The position numbers and the translations under genes are program-made. A DNA stretch of 64,000 nucleotides, from positions 1-64,000 of the forward strand of contig JAEZIN010000003.1 in the NCBI GenBank assembly GCA_023436585.1, given 5' to 3'. This document shows positions 50,244 through 59,212 of the stretch, in pieces (positions within the stretch are counted from its first letter, which is position 1; each line of letters opens with the position of its first letter). This stretch comes from Bacillota bacterium. GTDB taxonomy: Bacteria > Bacillota > Clostridia > Christensenellales > Aristaeellaceae. The notes beneath the pieces were generated by a model that ran no database searches, was not told the origin of the DNA, and saw nothing but the letters and a program-made list of their open reading frames with translations.

Positions 50244-50804
50244 TCATTTTTCCATATCGCCGGCCATAAGCGCAAGCTGCCGCATGGTTTTGAAATTCCG
50301 TGCCGTGACAGACGCGTTTATTTTCGTGATCTGTGCTGCCAGCTTGGAACTGTGCACACCGTTTTGCAAAAGCAGATAGATGTCTCTGCCCCGGACAGCA
50401 AAGCGGTCGCCGCCGCTGGGAATATTCTGCAGTTTATCCAACACTGCCTGGCCAGGCGCGGACTGAAGCATGAACACGTGCAGGCTCTCCACGCCGGAAG
50501 CCGCATCCGCCGCCTGAACCTCCTCCTTCGTAAAAGGGCAATGGTCAAGGATCTCCGCAAGCTCTTTGGCTGTGCGCAGCACTACGGGCACGGGGAAGCC
50601 GAAATGCCCTTCCATGGCCTGCTCCATCTTTATGCCAATCTCCGCTTCCTCTCCCTCCGCCTCAAACAGCACATTGCCGCTTTGTATGTATGTGCGAACG
50701 TTTTGAAAGCCTGCTTCTTCCAACGTTCTCTTCAAATCCCCCATATTCATCCTGTGCTTGCCGCCCACGTTGATTCCGCGAAGCAGGGCTATGTAAATGT
50801 TCAT
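50244..50804 (-). CDS. DUF1697 family protein
   Basis: A 186-residue cytoplasmic protein of the DUF1697 family. It is recognised by the start YIALLRGINVGGKHRMNM, the segment TYIQSGNVLFEA and the end SVTARNFKTMRQLA. Function is unknown; the fold is ferredoxin-like duplicated. The start at 50804 has GGAGAGGGA upstream and overlaps the DinB-like gene stop as ATGA, forming a two-gene operon. Confidence 0.9.
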   Translation of the reverse strand: MNIYIALLRGINVGGKHRMNMGDLKRTLEEAGFQNVRTYIQSGNVLFEAEGEEAEIGIKMEQAMEGHFGFPVPVVLRTAKELAEILDHCPFTKEEVQAADAASGVESLHVFMLQSAPGQAVLDKLQNIPSGGDRFAVRGRDIYLLLQNGVHSSKLAAQITKINASVTARNFKTMRQLALMAGDMEK

Positions 50805-51514
50805 CTCAATCCCTCTCCTTTGGCATTTGCCCGGGAGATTTTTTTGCATTTCTCCTTTAATTTCAGGCAATCGTTCAAGTGCCCCATCTGATGCCGGGTG
50901 ATGGGCATCAGCAGGATGCCCGCCACGTTCTTTTTCCCCCAGAAATCAAGGAGCCATACGGAGTCCGGATGGGACAAAATGCCACCTTCCGCCAATATGC
51001 GGTCCGTCTGCCGCTTTGCAAACTTCCGCTTGAGGTCTTCTGGCACGAGCCCGCAAATAACTTCTCCGGTGCGCCTGCCGACAGCGTCGCGGTATTCCCG
51101 CAGCGCTGCTTTGTTGACTTCGCCGCTGAAGGAGAGAATCTCCGCGTCCGTCATGGCGTTGCCCGTATCGCGGACACGTGTATGCAGCTTTTCTAGCCAG
51201 GCCTTATCCAGCACCTGATCCCCGTTCGCCATCAGCAGATTGCAGGTGATATCCTCAATGCGGGTCATGTGCCAAATATTCCAGGCCACCGTCACATCCG
51301 CTGCTGCCGGCATGGTCATAAAGGCGATATCCGATAGATCTTCCCACACCTCATCCATCAGCGTCGGTTCGCTGCTTTTGTATACTTCCCTGCTGTGGAG
51401 AAGGCCGTGCATGCTTTTGAGCAGCTCCATGGCTTCATCAAATGATCCATTTTGATTGAGCAATTCCCGCAGTTTCGCCTGCAGGGGATTCCACTGCGTT
51501 CCTACCGAAAACAT
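50801..51514 (-). CDS. DinB-like protein
   Basis: A 237-residue all-helical protein. Histidines are placed as in the DinB/YfiT metal-binding bundle: HGLLHSREVY, WNIWHMTRIEDIT (the family's WHL-type second ligand) and ITRHQMGHLNDCLKL near the end (third). Members are often thiol transferases using bacillithiol or related thiols. The start at 51514 follows GAAGGAGAA. It precedes the DUF1697 gene in the same operon. Confidence 0.8.
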   Translation of the reverse strand: MFSVGTQWNPLQAKLRELLNQNGSFDEAMELLKSMHGLLHSREVYKSSEPTLMDEVWEDLSDIAFMTMPAAADVTVAWNIWHMTRIEDITCNLLMANGDQVLDKAWLEKLHTRVRDTGNAMTDAEILSFSGEVNKAALREYRDAVGRRTGEVICGLVPEDLKRKFAKRQTDRILAEGGILSHPDSVWLLDFWGKKNVAGILLMPITRHQMGHLNDCLKLKEKCKKISRANAKGEGLR

Positions 51515-51601
51515 GCCTTCTCCTTCTTTGTAAACGGATCCCCGAATTTTTAAACATTGTAGCATGCCTTGGAAATTTAATCAAAAATTATTGTTAAAGT
51601 A

Positions 51602-51656
51602 TTGACATTCAAGTTCCTTCGTGTTATAGTTAGTTAGGTTAGTAATTAACCACTTA
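51602..51656 (+). promoter_or_regulatory. Promoter and operator of the GntR-ABC operon
   Basis: TTGACA (51602-51607), 17-base spacer, TATAGT (51625-51630). Immediately downstream is an imperfect dyad of GTTA/TAAC repeats (GTTAGGTTA...TAACCACTTAAC), a likely site for the regulator encoded next. Confidence 0.75.
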
Positions 51657-51673
51657 ACAGAGGAGGTGGCATC

Positions 51674-52042
51674 ATGAAGCTGGACTTTGGCAGTGAGCTG
51701 CCTATCTATCTGCAAATCACCGCAGAGATGGAGGATGCCATCTTTACCGGCGCCTTTCCGGAGGAAACGCAGGTGCCCTCCACCACGGAAATGTCCGCTT
51801 CGCTGAAGGTCAACCCGGCCACGGTATTAAAGGGCATGAACCTATTGGCGGATGAGGGGCTCCTGTACAAAAAAAGAGGCTTGGGCCTGTTCGTTCAGGA
51901 AGGCGCGGTGGAAAAGATCAGGAAGAAAAGGCAGCAGCAGTTCTACGAAAAATACGTCGTAAGCCTGGTGGCCGAAGCACGCAAGTTAGGGCTTACGCGG
52001 GAGGAAATCATGGAGTGGATGGAAAGGGGTTTTGCGCAATGA
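51674..52042 (+). CDS. GntR-family regulator, YtrA subfamily
   Basis: A 122-residue regulator with a winged helix (PIYLQITAEMEDAIFTGAFP; VPSTTEMSASLKVNPATVLKG). A short helical tail replaces the large effector domain, as in YtrA. YtrA-type repressors usually control the ABC transporter genes that follow them, often as a response to wall-active agents. AGGAGG precedes the ATG. The stop overlaps the ATPase gene (ATGA). Confidence 0.92.
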   Translation: MKLDFGSELPIYLQITAEMEDAIFTGAFPEETQVPSTTEMSASLKVNPATVLKGMNLLADEGLLYKKRGLGLFVQEGAVEKIRKKRQQQFYEKYVVSLVAEARKLGLTREEIMEWMERGFAQ

Positions 52043-52890
52043 ACGGCATGGAGGTCAAGCATATCACAAAGAAGTTCGGTCAGGTGACCGCACTTGAGGA
52101 CGTATCCCTGACGCTGGGGGATGGAAAAATCTACGGCCTGTTGGGCCGCAACGGCGCGGGCAAATCAACGCTTTTGAACATCATTACCAACCGCATCTTC
52201 CCGGATGAAGGGGAGGTGCTGGTAAACGGCATACCCGCCAGGGAAAACGACGCGGCTCTGCAGCAAATCTATATGATGAGCGAAAAGGGCTACTATCCCG
52301 ACACCATGCGGGTGAACGATGCCTTCAAGTGCACGGAAGCGTTCTACGGCGGCTTTGACCGGGAATACGCCGGCAAGCTGTGCGGCCTGTTCGGCCTGAA
52401 TCCGAAAAAGAAGATCCGGGAGCTGTCCACCGGCTACGGCTCCATCTTCAAGCTGATCACGGCTCTTTGCGTTACCGTTCCCTATGTGCTGCTGGATGAG
52501 CCGGTGCTGGGCCTGGACGCCAATCACCGGGAGCTTTTGTACAAGGTGCTTCTGGAGACGTACGCGCAACGGCCCCGGACTGTCGTCATCTCCACCCACC
52601 TGATTGAAGAAGTCTCCGGACTCATTGAAGAAGTGATCATTATCAAGAAGGGCAAAATCATCCGCCAGCAGCCCACGGAAGAGCTGCTGTCCATGGGCTA
52701 CACCGTATCCGGTCCTGCAGCGAAAGTGGACGAATATATTAGCGGCAGGGAACTGCTGGGCGAAGATACGCTGGGCGGCCTGAAAACCGCCTACCTGATG
52801 GGGCAGCCCGGCGGGGAATCCTTGCCCGATTACCTGCAAATCGGCAAGATGGACCTGCAAAAGCTGTTCATCCGGCTGACCAACGAGTGA
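52039..52890 (+). CDS. ABC transporter ATPase of YtrB type
   Basis: A 283-residue ATPase. Walker A GRNGAGKST and Walker B VLLDEPVLGLD are intact, but the signature motif is LSTGY rather than LSGGQ, as in YtrB-like ATPases. About 70 residues follow the H-loop (STHLIEEV). The gene is translationally coupled to the regulator gene. Confidence 0.9.
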   Translation: MNGMEVKHITKKFGQVTALEDVSLTLGDGKIYGLLGRNGAGKSTLLNIITNRIFPDEGEVLVNGIPARENDAALQQIYMMSEKGYYPDTMRVNDAFKCTEAFYGGFDREYAGKLCGLFGLNPKKKIRELSTGYGSIFKLITALCVTVPYVLLDEPVLGLDANHRELLYKVLLETYAQRPRTVVISTHLIEEVSGLIEEVIIIKKGKIIRQQPTEELLSMGYTVSGPAAKVDEYISGRELLGEDTLGGLKTAYLMGQPGGESLPDYLQIGKMDLQKLFIRLTNE

Positions 52891-52904
52891 GGGAGGCGGT
52901 TTAT

Positions 52905-53705
52905 ATGAAATTGAAAGCGGCTGTTAAGTATTACTTGCATGATTTCAAAAGGCCTATCATCATATTTTACGGCGTGCTGATGGCGCTTTTCCTGCTGCAG
53001 CTTCTGATGGCTTCCCTGATGCATGGCGGCTCCAACTCCTCCAGCGGCGTGGAGTTTGCCTCCAACATCTTCCTGTTTGTGGTCGGTCTCAATGCCTTCA
53101 AAGCGCAATTCCGGCTCTTTTTGCAAAATGGGCTCTCCCGCAAGACGCTGTTCACAGGCTTTGTGACCGGGCTGTTCCTGCTGTCCGCCGCCATGGTCGT
53201 TATCGATCTTGCCTTCGGCTGGTTCCGCGGCCTGTTCGTGAACTATACGGGCATGTATATGGAGCGGTTTGGCAGCCTGTACGCAGACAAGAACAGCTTC
53301 CAGGCGCTGGCGGAAGGCATCTTGTGGAGCTTCCTGGCCTATGTGACGGCGGGGATGACGGGCTATCTGATCACCAGCCTGTATTACCGCATGAGCAAGG
53401 CGCTGAAGCTTGCCGTTTCCATCGGCTTGCCCGCGCTTGTCTTCATCGTAATCCCCCTGATCGACGGCCTGTATACCAAAGGCGCCATCACCGCTTTTTT
53501 CGTAAACGTGTTTGCGTTCGCCTTTGGGTTTGGCATTACCATCGATCTATCCAAGGGCTTCGTTGGCCTGATCGCACAAATTGCCAACCTGGAAAACGGT
53601 GTGCCCTTGTACCCCTACCGCGCCATTCTCTACAGCGTGATCAGCATCATCGTTACGGGAACGCTGAGCTTCCTGCTGATCCGCAAGGCCACGGTGAAGG
53701 ATTAA
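52905..53705 (+). CDS. ABC transporter membrane subunit
   Basis: A 266-residue membrane protein with six hydrophobic segments, starting MKLKAAVKYYLHDFKRP, the amphipathic coupling helix seen in YtrC-like permeases. The start at 52905 follows GGGAGG; the ORF opens earlier at a GTG without a ribosome site. It partners the preceding ATPase, and the substrate is unknown. Confidence 0.82.
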   Translation: MKLKAAVKYYLHDFKRPIIIFYGVLMALFLLQLLMASLMHGGSNSSSGVEFASNIFLFVVGLNAFKAQFRLFLQNGLSRKTLFTGFVTGLFLLSAAMVVIDLAFGWFRGLFVNYTGMYMERFGSLYADKNSFQALAEGILWSFLAYVTAGMTGYLITSLYYRMSKALKLAVSIGLPALVFIVIPLIDGLYTKGAITAFFVNVFAFAFGFGITIDLSKGFVGLIAQIANLENGVPLYPYRAILYSVISIIVTGTLSFLLIRKATVKD

Positions 53706-53801
53706 CCATAGGCTCTTTTCAAAGCAGTAACCGATTGAGCCAGATGGCGGACCGGAAAGCCCTGGTCGTGCCGTGGGGCACGAAATATCCTGCCATTTCT
53801 T

Positions 53802-53865
53802 TTGCATCTTTCCCCGTATTCTGCTACAATGCGTTATGTCCGCCTAAAGGCTGGCATAACGCATT
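53802..53865 (+). promoter_or_regulatory. MATE gene promoter with an overlapping 11-base inverted repeat
   Basis: TTGCAT (53802-53807), 17-base spacer, TACAAT (53825-53830). AATGCGTTATG (53828-53838) and CATAACGCATT (53855-53865) are perfect inverted copies; the left one overlaps the -10 box. It may be an operator or a leader hairpin. Confidence 0.65.
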
Positions 53866-53888
53866 ATTTATGTATAAAGGATGGGCTT

Positions 53889-55265
53889 ATGAACCGGTTT
53901 GAAAACAACCTTTCGGAAGGGAGCGTACTAAAAGGGCTGGTCCGCTTCGCCACGCCATTTCTGCTATCCAACATCGTGCAGTCGCTGTACAACGTGGCCG
54001 ACATGCTGATTGTGGGCAAATTCAGCGGCACCGCCAGCATAGCCGGCGTCAATATCGGCGGACAGGTGACCTTTATTTTAACCAACCTGATTATGGGCCT
54101 ATGTACCGGCGGAACAGTGCTGATTGCCCAATATATCGGCAGCGGCAATAAGGAAAAACTCAAAAAAACCGTATCCACGCTGTTTACGGGCCTGATGGCG
54201 GCTGCCGTCGTTATTACGGTGATCATGCTGCTATTGAAAGACGATGTGCTGAGGCTGCTAAGCACGCCTACTGATGCATTTTCCGAAGCCAGCAATTATT
54301 TATGGGTCACGGTAACAGGCATTGTATTCATATTCGGCTACAATGCCTTGAGCGCGGTGCTTCGGGGCATGGGTGACAGCAAGCGCCCGCTCATCTTCGT
54401 ATCCATTGCCTGTGCCACCAATGTCGTGCTGGACATCATTCTGGTGTGGCCCTTTCACATGGGTGCTTTAGGCGCAGCCATCGCTACGGTCATTTCCCAG
54501 GGGCTGTCCATGTTTCTATGCATCCGGTACTTAAAGCAAAAGGACTTTTTGTTCGATTTTAAATTCAGCTCCTTCCGCATCGACCGGCAGCAAATGAAGG
54601 CGATATTAAAAATAGGTACGCCGGCCGCCATACAGAACACCGTCGTCAGCATGTCCTTCCTGTTTATCACCGCGATGGTCAGCATGATCGGCGGCACGAC
54701 AGCCTTGGCCGCAGCGGGCGTGGTGGGCAAATTCAACAGCTTCGCCATCCTCCCCGCCATTGGCATGAGCGGGGCCGTAGCCACCATGGCGGCGCAGAAC
54801 ATTGGCGCCAACAAGTGGGACAGGGCGCTGAAATCCGCCAGGATCGGCATGGTCATCGCCACCGGCTTCGGCCTGACCGCCTTCGCCGTTGCCCAGCTTT
54901 TCCCCGAAGCCATCATCGCGCTGTTTGACAGCACCAACCCGCAGACCATTTTGGATGGGGCCGCGTACCTGCGTTCCTTCAGTTTTGATTATCTGATCGT
55001 ACCCTTTGTGTTTTGCCTGAACGGCCTGTACATCGGTGCGGGGCATACGTCCTTTTCCTTGTTTACGGGCCTTGTTTCATCCCTGCTTGGCAGAATTCCG
55101 GCTTCCTACCTGTTTGGCCAGGTGCTAGGCTGGGGGCTCAAGGGCCTGGCCCTTGGCGCGCCAGTGGCATCCTTTGTATCGCTTCTGATGGTTCTGGGAT
55201 TTTACATTTCGGGCCGCTGGAAAGTAAACGCAGCGGACAAGCATGTCGCCGGGGATATGATGTAA
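53889..55265 (+). CDS. MATE-family multidrug/Na+ antiporter
   Basis: A 458-residue membrane protein with twelve predicted segments in two homologous halves. The first half starts LVRFATPFLLSNIVQSLYNVADMLIVGKFSG and the second from ILKIGTPAAIQNTVV. It belongs to the DinF/NorM-like MATE superfamily and exports cationic drugs or metabolites using ion gradients. AAAGGATGGGCTT precedes the ATG; the ORF extends upstream to 53802 through the promoter. Confidence 0.92.
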   Translation: MNRFENNLSEGSVLKGLVRFATPFLLSNIVQSLYNVADMLIVGKFSGTASIAGVNIGGQVTFILTNLIMGLCTGGTVLIAQYIGSGNKEKLKKTVSTLFTGLMAAAVVITVIMLLLKDDVLRLLSTPTDAFSEASNYLWVTVTGIVFIFGYNALSAVLRGMGDSKRPLIFVSIACATNVVLDIILVWPFHMGALGAAIATVISQGLSMFLCIRYLKQKDFLFDFKFSSFRIDRQQMKAILKIGTPAAIQNTVVSMSFLFITAMVSMIGGTTALAAAGVVGKFNSFAILPAIGMSGAVATMAAQNIGANKWDRALKSARIGMVIATGFGLTAFAVAQLFPEAIIALFDSTNPQTILDGAAYLRSFSFDYLIVPFVFCLNGLYIGAGHTSFSLFTGLVSSLLGRIPASYLFGQVLGWGLKGLALGAPVASFVSLLMVLGFYISGRWKVNAADKHVAGDMM

Positions 55266-55337
55266 TCATACTTGCGAATGACCTTGCCCGCGGTATGAAT
55301 GGATTGGCTGAGCCAAAGGCAATGGTATTGAAAGCAC

Positions 55338-55380
55338 ATGGGCGGCAGCCGCGATCTCGCAGCCTGCCGCCCATAAATTT
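55338..55380 (+). terminator. Terminator between MATE and nfnB genes
   Basis: ATGGGCGGCA / TGCCGCCCAT (10 pairs, 17-base loop), then AAATTTT. It lies between convergent genes. Confidence 0.65.
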
Positions 55381-55437
55381 TCCATTTGATTTTCGGTACC
55401 GTCCAGCTCGAAATGCCGCTGACTCCGTATGGCACCT

Positions 55438-56832
55438 TCATTCTCGGCTCAGGTACGCATGGATGTCCTTGGCGGCTTTCTTCCCTGCGCCCATGGCCAG
55501 GATCACGGTAGCCGCCCCGGTGACGGCGTCGCCGCCGGCCCATACGCCCTCCATGCTGGTGCGCCCTGTCTCCTCGTCGGTTGTGATGCCGCCCCATTTT
55601 TGCGTTTCAAGCCCGGGGGTGGTTTTTTTGATGAGGGGGTTGGGGCTGTTGCCGATGGCCACGATCACCGTATCCACATCCATGGTAAAGGCGCTGCCAG
55701 GCTTTGGAACCGGGCGGCGGCGGCCGGAAGCGTCGGGCTCGGTCAGTTCCATTTCCACACAGGTCATGGCCTTTACGATTCCCTTTTCATCCCCCAGGAT
55801 GCCGACGGGATTGGTGAGCATGCGGAAAATGATGCCTTCCTCCCTGGCGTGGTGGATTTCCTCACGCCTTGCCGGCATTTCCTTTTCGCTGCGGCGGTAA
55901 ATGATGCTTACCTCTCCCGCGCCCATGCGCAGCGCGCTGCGGGCGGCATCCATGGCCACGTTGCCGCCGCCGATTACCGCCACGCGGCTGCCCACCTTCA
56001 CAGGGGTGTCAAACCTTGGATAGTCGTATGCTTTCATGAGATTGATGCGCGTCAAAAACTCATTGGCGGAATATACGCCGTTGAGGTTTTCGCCGGGTAT
56101 GTTTTGAAAGTTGGGCAGGCCCGCGCCGCTGCCGACGAAAACGGCGTCAAAGCGCTGCTCCTTCATCAGTTCCTCCACCGTGAAGGAACGGCCCACCACC
56201 CGGTTGGTTTCGATGGTTACGCCAAGCTCCACAATTTGATCGATTTCCTTTTGCACCAGCGCCTTGGGCAGGCGGAATTCCGGGATACCGTACATAAGCA
56301 CACCGCCGGGCGTATGCAGCGCTTCAAAAACAGTCACTTCATAGCCCAGCTTCGCCAAATCCCCGGCGCAGGTCAGCCCGGCAGGGCCGGAGCCCACCAC
56401 CGCCACCCTTTTGCCGTTCTTTTCGGCCGGCTTCTGTCCCGCGATGCCGTGGGCCATGGCCCAGTCGGCGGCAAAGCGCTCCAGGCGCCCGATGGCCACC
56501 GGCTCGCACTTGATCCCCCGCACGCATCTTTCCTCGCACTGCGTTTCCTGGGGGCATACCCGGCCGCAGATGGCGGGCAATGCGTTGGTCATGCGGATGA
56601 CCTCATAAGCAGCTTCAAAATCGCCCTTTTGCATGTGGGCGATAAATTCGGGGATGCGGACATTCACCGGGCAGCCGGCCACACAGGGTTTGTGCTTGCA
56701 GCCAAGGCAGCGCTTGGCTTCATCCATGGCCATTTCCGCCGTGTAGCCCTGCGCCACCTCCTGGAAATTATGCGCCCGCTCCTGCGGCGGCTGTTCCGGC
56801 ATTGGATTTTTCGTATCGCGCATGTTGGGCAT
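55438..56832 (-). CDS. nfnB: NADPH-dependent flavoprotein, NfnB / GltD-like
   Basis: A 464-residue protein of the glutamate synthase small-subunit family. Two 4Fe-4S cluster sites lie at the N-terminus (CLGCKHKPCVAGCP, Cys 42-54; CGRVCPQETQCEERC, Cys 89-103). An FAD loop VVGSGPAGLTCAG (about residue 146) and an NADPH loop VIGGGNVAMDAAR follow. Paired with the NfnA-type gene directly upstream, it forms the electron-bifurcating NADH-dependent ferredoxin:NADP oxidoreductase. The start at 56832 shares one base with the nfnA stop (TAATG) and has GGGAGGAG upstream. A sulfide dehydrogenase (SudA) or GltD role is the alternative. Confidence 0.88.
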   Translation of the reverse strand: MPNMRDTKNPMPEQPPQERAHNFQEVAQGYTAEMAMDEAKRCLGCKHKPCVAGCPVNVRIPEFIAHMQKGDFEAAYEVIRMTNALPAICGRVCPQETQCEERCVRGIKCEPVAIGRLERFAADWAMAHGIAGQKPAEKNGKRVAVVGSGPAGLTCAGDLAKLGYEVTVFEALHTPGGVLMYGIPEFRLPKALVQKEIDQIVELGVTIETNRVVGRSFTVEELMKEQRFDAVFVGSGAGLPNFQNIPGENLNGVYSANEFLTRINLMKAYDYPRFDTPVKVGSRVAVIGGGNVAMDAARSALRMGAGEVSIIYRRSEKEMPARREEIHHAREEGIIFRMLTNPVGILGDEKGIVKAMTCVEMELTEPDASGRRRPVPKPGSAFTMDVDTVIVAIGNSPNPLIKKTTPGLETQKWGGITTDEETGRTSMEGVWAGGDAVTGAATVILAMGAGKKAAKDIHAYLSRE

Positions 56833-57659
56833 TAGCGGTCTCCTCCCGTCAGGCGGCAAAAGTGCTGTTCTTCCTCCCGGTACATGCGGGAGCGTGCCAT
56901 AGCCTGGTCAAAATCCACCAGGTGCCCGTCAAAGTCCGGGCCATCCACGCAGGCGAACTTTGTTTCGCCGCCCACGGTTACCCGGCAGCCCCCGCACATG
57001 CCTGTGCCGTCGATCATGATGGGGTTCATGCTTACAATGGTTTTGATGCCATAAGGCCTTGTAAGCTCGCATATGGCCTTCATCATGGGCAGAGGCCCGA
57101 TGGCTACCACAGCATCGTACTTTTCGCCCTCTTCGATCCGTTTGCGCAGCGCGTCGGTAACAAAGCCCTTGTTGCCGTTGGAGCCGTCATCCGTCATCAA
57201 AAACAGGTTTTCGCAGGCGGCCCGCATTTCCGGTTCCAATATAATCAGGGATTCGTTGCGGAAGCCCATGATGCCGTCGACGCTTGCGCCTGCGTCATGC
57301 AGCGCCTTGGCCTGGGGGTAGGCGATGGCCACGCCCAGTCCGCCGCCCACCACCGCAGCGCGCTTGATTCCATCCAGGTGGGAAGGTTCCCCCAGTGGGC
57401 CCACAAAATCGCGGATGTACCCGCCTTCTTCCTGCTGGTCCAGGTGGCTGGTGGTAAAGCCCACCTTTTGAAAGATGATGGTGACGGTACCCTTTTCCCT
57501 GTCATAGCCCGCGATGGTGAGAGGAATCCGCTCCCCCTGATCGTCCACCCGGAAGATGATAAACTGCCCCGGCTGCGCTTTTTTCGCCACGTGGGGGGCT
57601 AGTATTTCCATCAGTGTGACGGTGCCGTTCAGCCGCCTCTTTTTTACGATCTGGTACAA
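56832..57659 (-). CDS. nfnA: NfnA-type FAD/2Fe-2S subunit
   Basis: A 275-residue ferredoxin-NADP reductase-like subunit. It has an FAD domain (KKAQPGQFIIFRVDD, RIPLTIAGYD), a nucleotide loop VVGGGLGVAIAYPQ and a C-terminal 2Fe-2S site in GTGMCGGCRVTVGG and FACVDGP. The start is a TTG at 57659, eight bases after AAGGAGG; this gives the N-terminus expected for the family, whereas longer starts lack a ribosome site. It lies 23 bases after the thuA-like gene. With NfnB it would exchange electrons between NADH, ferredoxin and NADP in the cytoplasm. Confidence 0.88.
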   Translation of the reverse strand: MYQIVKKRRLNGTVTLMEILAPHVAKKAQPGQFIIFRVDDQGERIPLTIAGYDREKGTVTIIFQKVGFTTSHLDQQEEGGYIRDFVGPLGEPSHLDGIKRAAVVGGGLGVAIAYPQAKALHDAGASVDGIMGFRNESLIILEPEMRAACENLFLMTDDGSNGNKGFVTDALRKRIEEGEKYDAVVAIGPLPMMKAICELTRPYGIKTIVSMNPIMIDGTGMCGGCRVTVGGETKFACVDGPDFDGHLVDFDQAMARSRMYREEEQHFCRLTGGDR

Positions 57660-57682
57660 ATGAGCTTCCTCCTTGCTGACAA

Positions 57683-58408
57683 TCAAAGCTTTTCCAGGGG
57701 CGCCGCCCAATCGCCGTTGATGACTGGAGCGCCTTCAAAGCTTGGCGCGGTCCAGCGCACGGCGTTGGTGATGACCTGCTGGATCTCCGTCTGGTAATAG
57801 ATGGGGAAGGTCTCGTGGCCGGGCTGGAAGTAGAAAATACGCCCGTAGCCCCGGTGAAAGCAGCAGCCGCTGCGGAAAATCTCGCCGCTTTGAAACCAGC
57901 TTAACAGCACCAGCTCGTCGGGCTTGGGGATATCAAAGCGCTCCCCGTACATTTCCTCATGGGGGATCTCAAAATAAGGCGGAAGCCCTCTGACGATGGG
58001 ATGATGCGGCTCGATCACCCAAACCCGCTCCTTCTCCGCCTCCTCATGCCAGCGCAGGGAGCAAGTTGTACCCATCAGCCTCCTGAATGGTTTGGACATA
58101 TGGCCGGAATGGAGCACGATCAGGCCCATGCCGTTTAGCACCCGCTTAACGACGCGGTCAGCTACCTCGTCCGCCACCTGCTCATGCTTGGCGTGCCCCC
58201 ACCAGATGAGTACATCCGTCTCCTTGAGCACTTCCTCCGTAAGGCCGTGCTCCGGCTCCGGCAGGGTAGCCGTGCGCACTATAACATCTTTATCCTTGCA
58301 TAAAAAATCAGCGACAGCCTTGTGTATGCCGCCTGGATATATGGCTGCTACATCTTCCTTTGTATTTTCATGATAAAACTCATTCCAAACGGTGACACGA
58401 ATCGGCAT
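57683..58408 (-). CDS. ThuA-like protein (glutamine amidotransferase-type fold)
   Basis: A 241-residue ThuA-family protein. It begins [18 protein letters not shown] and contains [26 protein letters not shown] (family His/Ser region) and [10 protein letters not shown], ending near [15 protein letters not shown]. ThuA proteins take part in trehalose and related disaccharide use in rhizobia, with unclear chemistry. AAGGAGTG precedes the ATG at 58408. It is first in an apparent operon with nfnA-nfnB, an unusual pairing that gives no clear clue to its substrate. Confidence 0.85.
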   Translation of the reverse strand: MPIRVTVWNEFYHENTKEDVAAIYPGGIHKAVADFLCKDKDVIVRTATLPEPEHGLTEEVLKETDVLIWWGHAKHEQVADEVADRVVKRVLNGMGLIVLHSGHMSKPFRRLMGTTCSLRWHEEAEKERVWVIEPHHPIVRGLPPYFEIPHEEMYGERFDIPKPDELVLLSWFQSGEIFRSGCCFHRGYGRIFYFQPGHETFPIYYQTEIQQVITNAVRWTAPSFEGAPVINGDWAAPLEKL

Positions 58409-58755
58409 GCGTCCACACTCCTTGACACACATTCACATAATAAAAAGCGGTATACCTTCGTACAGTATCATACAGCGTTTTTTGCTGTTTGCAAGCGATA
58501 ATTTTCAAAAAAGTATAAACATCCATTTATTGCAACCGGTGAAACACTTGCATACCGCCCATGCCAAAGCCAAAATGAGTTATTCCTTCATAAATTGACT
58601 GCTTTGATTGCGAAAATCATATTGTTCCGCCGCATTTTCGAAAACCCTATTCTTTTCATGCATAATAATCCGGAAATCCGAATCCGCCAAGCGTTGCCAA
58701 TCCCCAGCAGCCGCCCAGTTTTCTGCATTTGATGGTCAATTGTCCCAGGATGCTA

Positions 58756-58784
58756 TTGCATGAGAGAAAAAGGCTTGCTATAAT
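58756..58784 (+). promoter_or_regulatory. Promoter of the ATP synthase operon
   Basis: TTGCAT (58756-58761), 17-base spacer, TATAAT (58779-58784). The rest of the gap 58409-58951 shows no gene. Confidence 0.8.
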
Positions 58785-58793
58785 CAAACTATT

Positions 58794-58826
58794 GGAAGGT
58801 TTGATTCCGACAAGCCTTCCGTTTTT
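58794..58826 (+). terminator. Terminator-like hairpin in the atp leader
   Basis: GGAAGGTTTG pairs with CAAGCCTTCC (10 pairs, one G-U) and is followed by GTTTTT. It starts about three bases after the expected transcription start and lies 125 bases before the first gene, so it may attenuate the operon or release a tiny RNA. Confidence 0.75.
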
Positions 58827-58951
58827 CTGCGTCAGGCGATAGGATGGCACATGATTGGACAAGCGCTTCCCGCCGTTTGCGCAAGTATGGATATGCACGG
58901 ATAATTTGTTGTTTTCCCACGATACTCACACGGGAAGCTGGTATATATTAA

Positions 58952-59209
58952 ATGGTGGTGTTTTATGTCCTGGGGATACTGGGAGGAATTGCTTTCGGGT
59001 GGCTTCAGTGCCGCTTTCTTGTCCGGGCCATCGGTTTTAAAGGAAAAGCCCAGCCGCTAATTATCGCGGTAAAGCTGCTGCTGTGGGCCGCCAGCATGGT
59101 CCTGCTGGCACTGTGGTCCATACCCGTGTTGCTTTGTTTCGTTTTGGGCGCCACCGGCGCCATGCTGGTATGCCTTGCCCGCTTAAGGCGCGGCGCGAAG
59201 GAGGAGTAA
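58952..59209 (+). CDS. atpI: AtpI-position small membrane protein
   Basis: An 85-residue protein with three hydrophobic segments and a basic end (LARLRRGAKEE), located where atpI sits in most atp operons. AtpI assists assembly of the c ring or Mg uptake. Sequence resemblance to AtpI is weak, so the name rests on position, size and topology. The ribosome site is poor, and the start could be GTG at 58955 or 58958. Confidence 0.6.
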   Translation: MVVFYVLGILGGIAFGWLQCRFLVRAIGFKGKAQPLIIAVKLLLWAASMVLLALWSIPVLLCFVLGATGAMLVCLARLRRGAKEE

Positions 59210-59212
59210 GCC

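Noticed and set aside
55429..56835. 468-codon plus-strand frame opposite nfnB
   Set aside because: Shadow of a strongly coding gene with conserved Fe-S and nucleotide motifs on the other strand.
58656..58898. 80-codon minus-strand frame in the atp upstream region
   Set aside because: No ribosome site, and it runs antisense through the atp promoter and hairpin.
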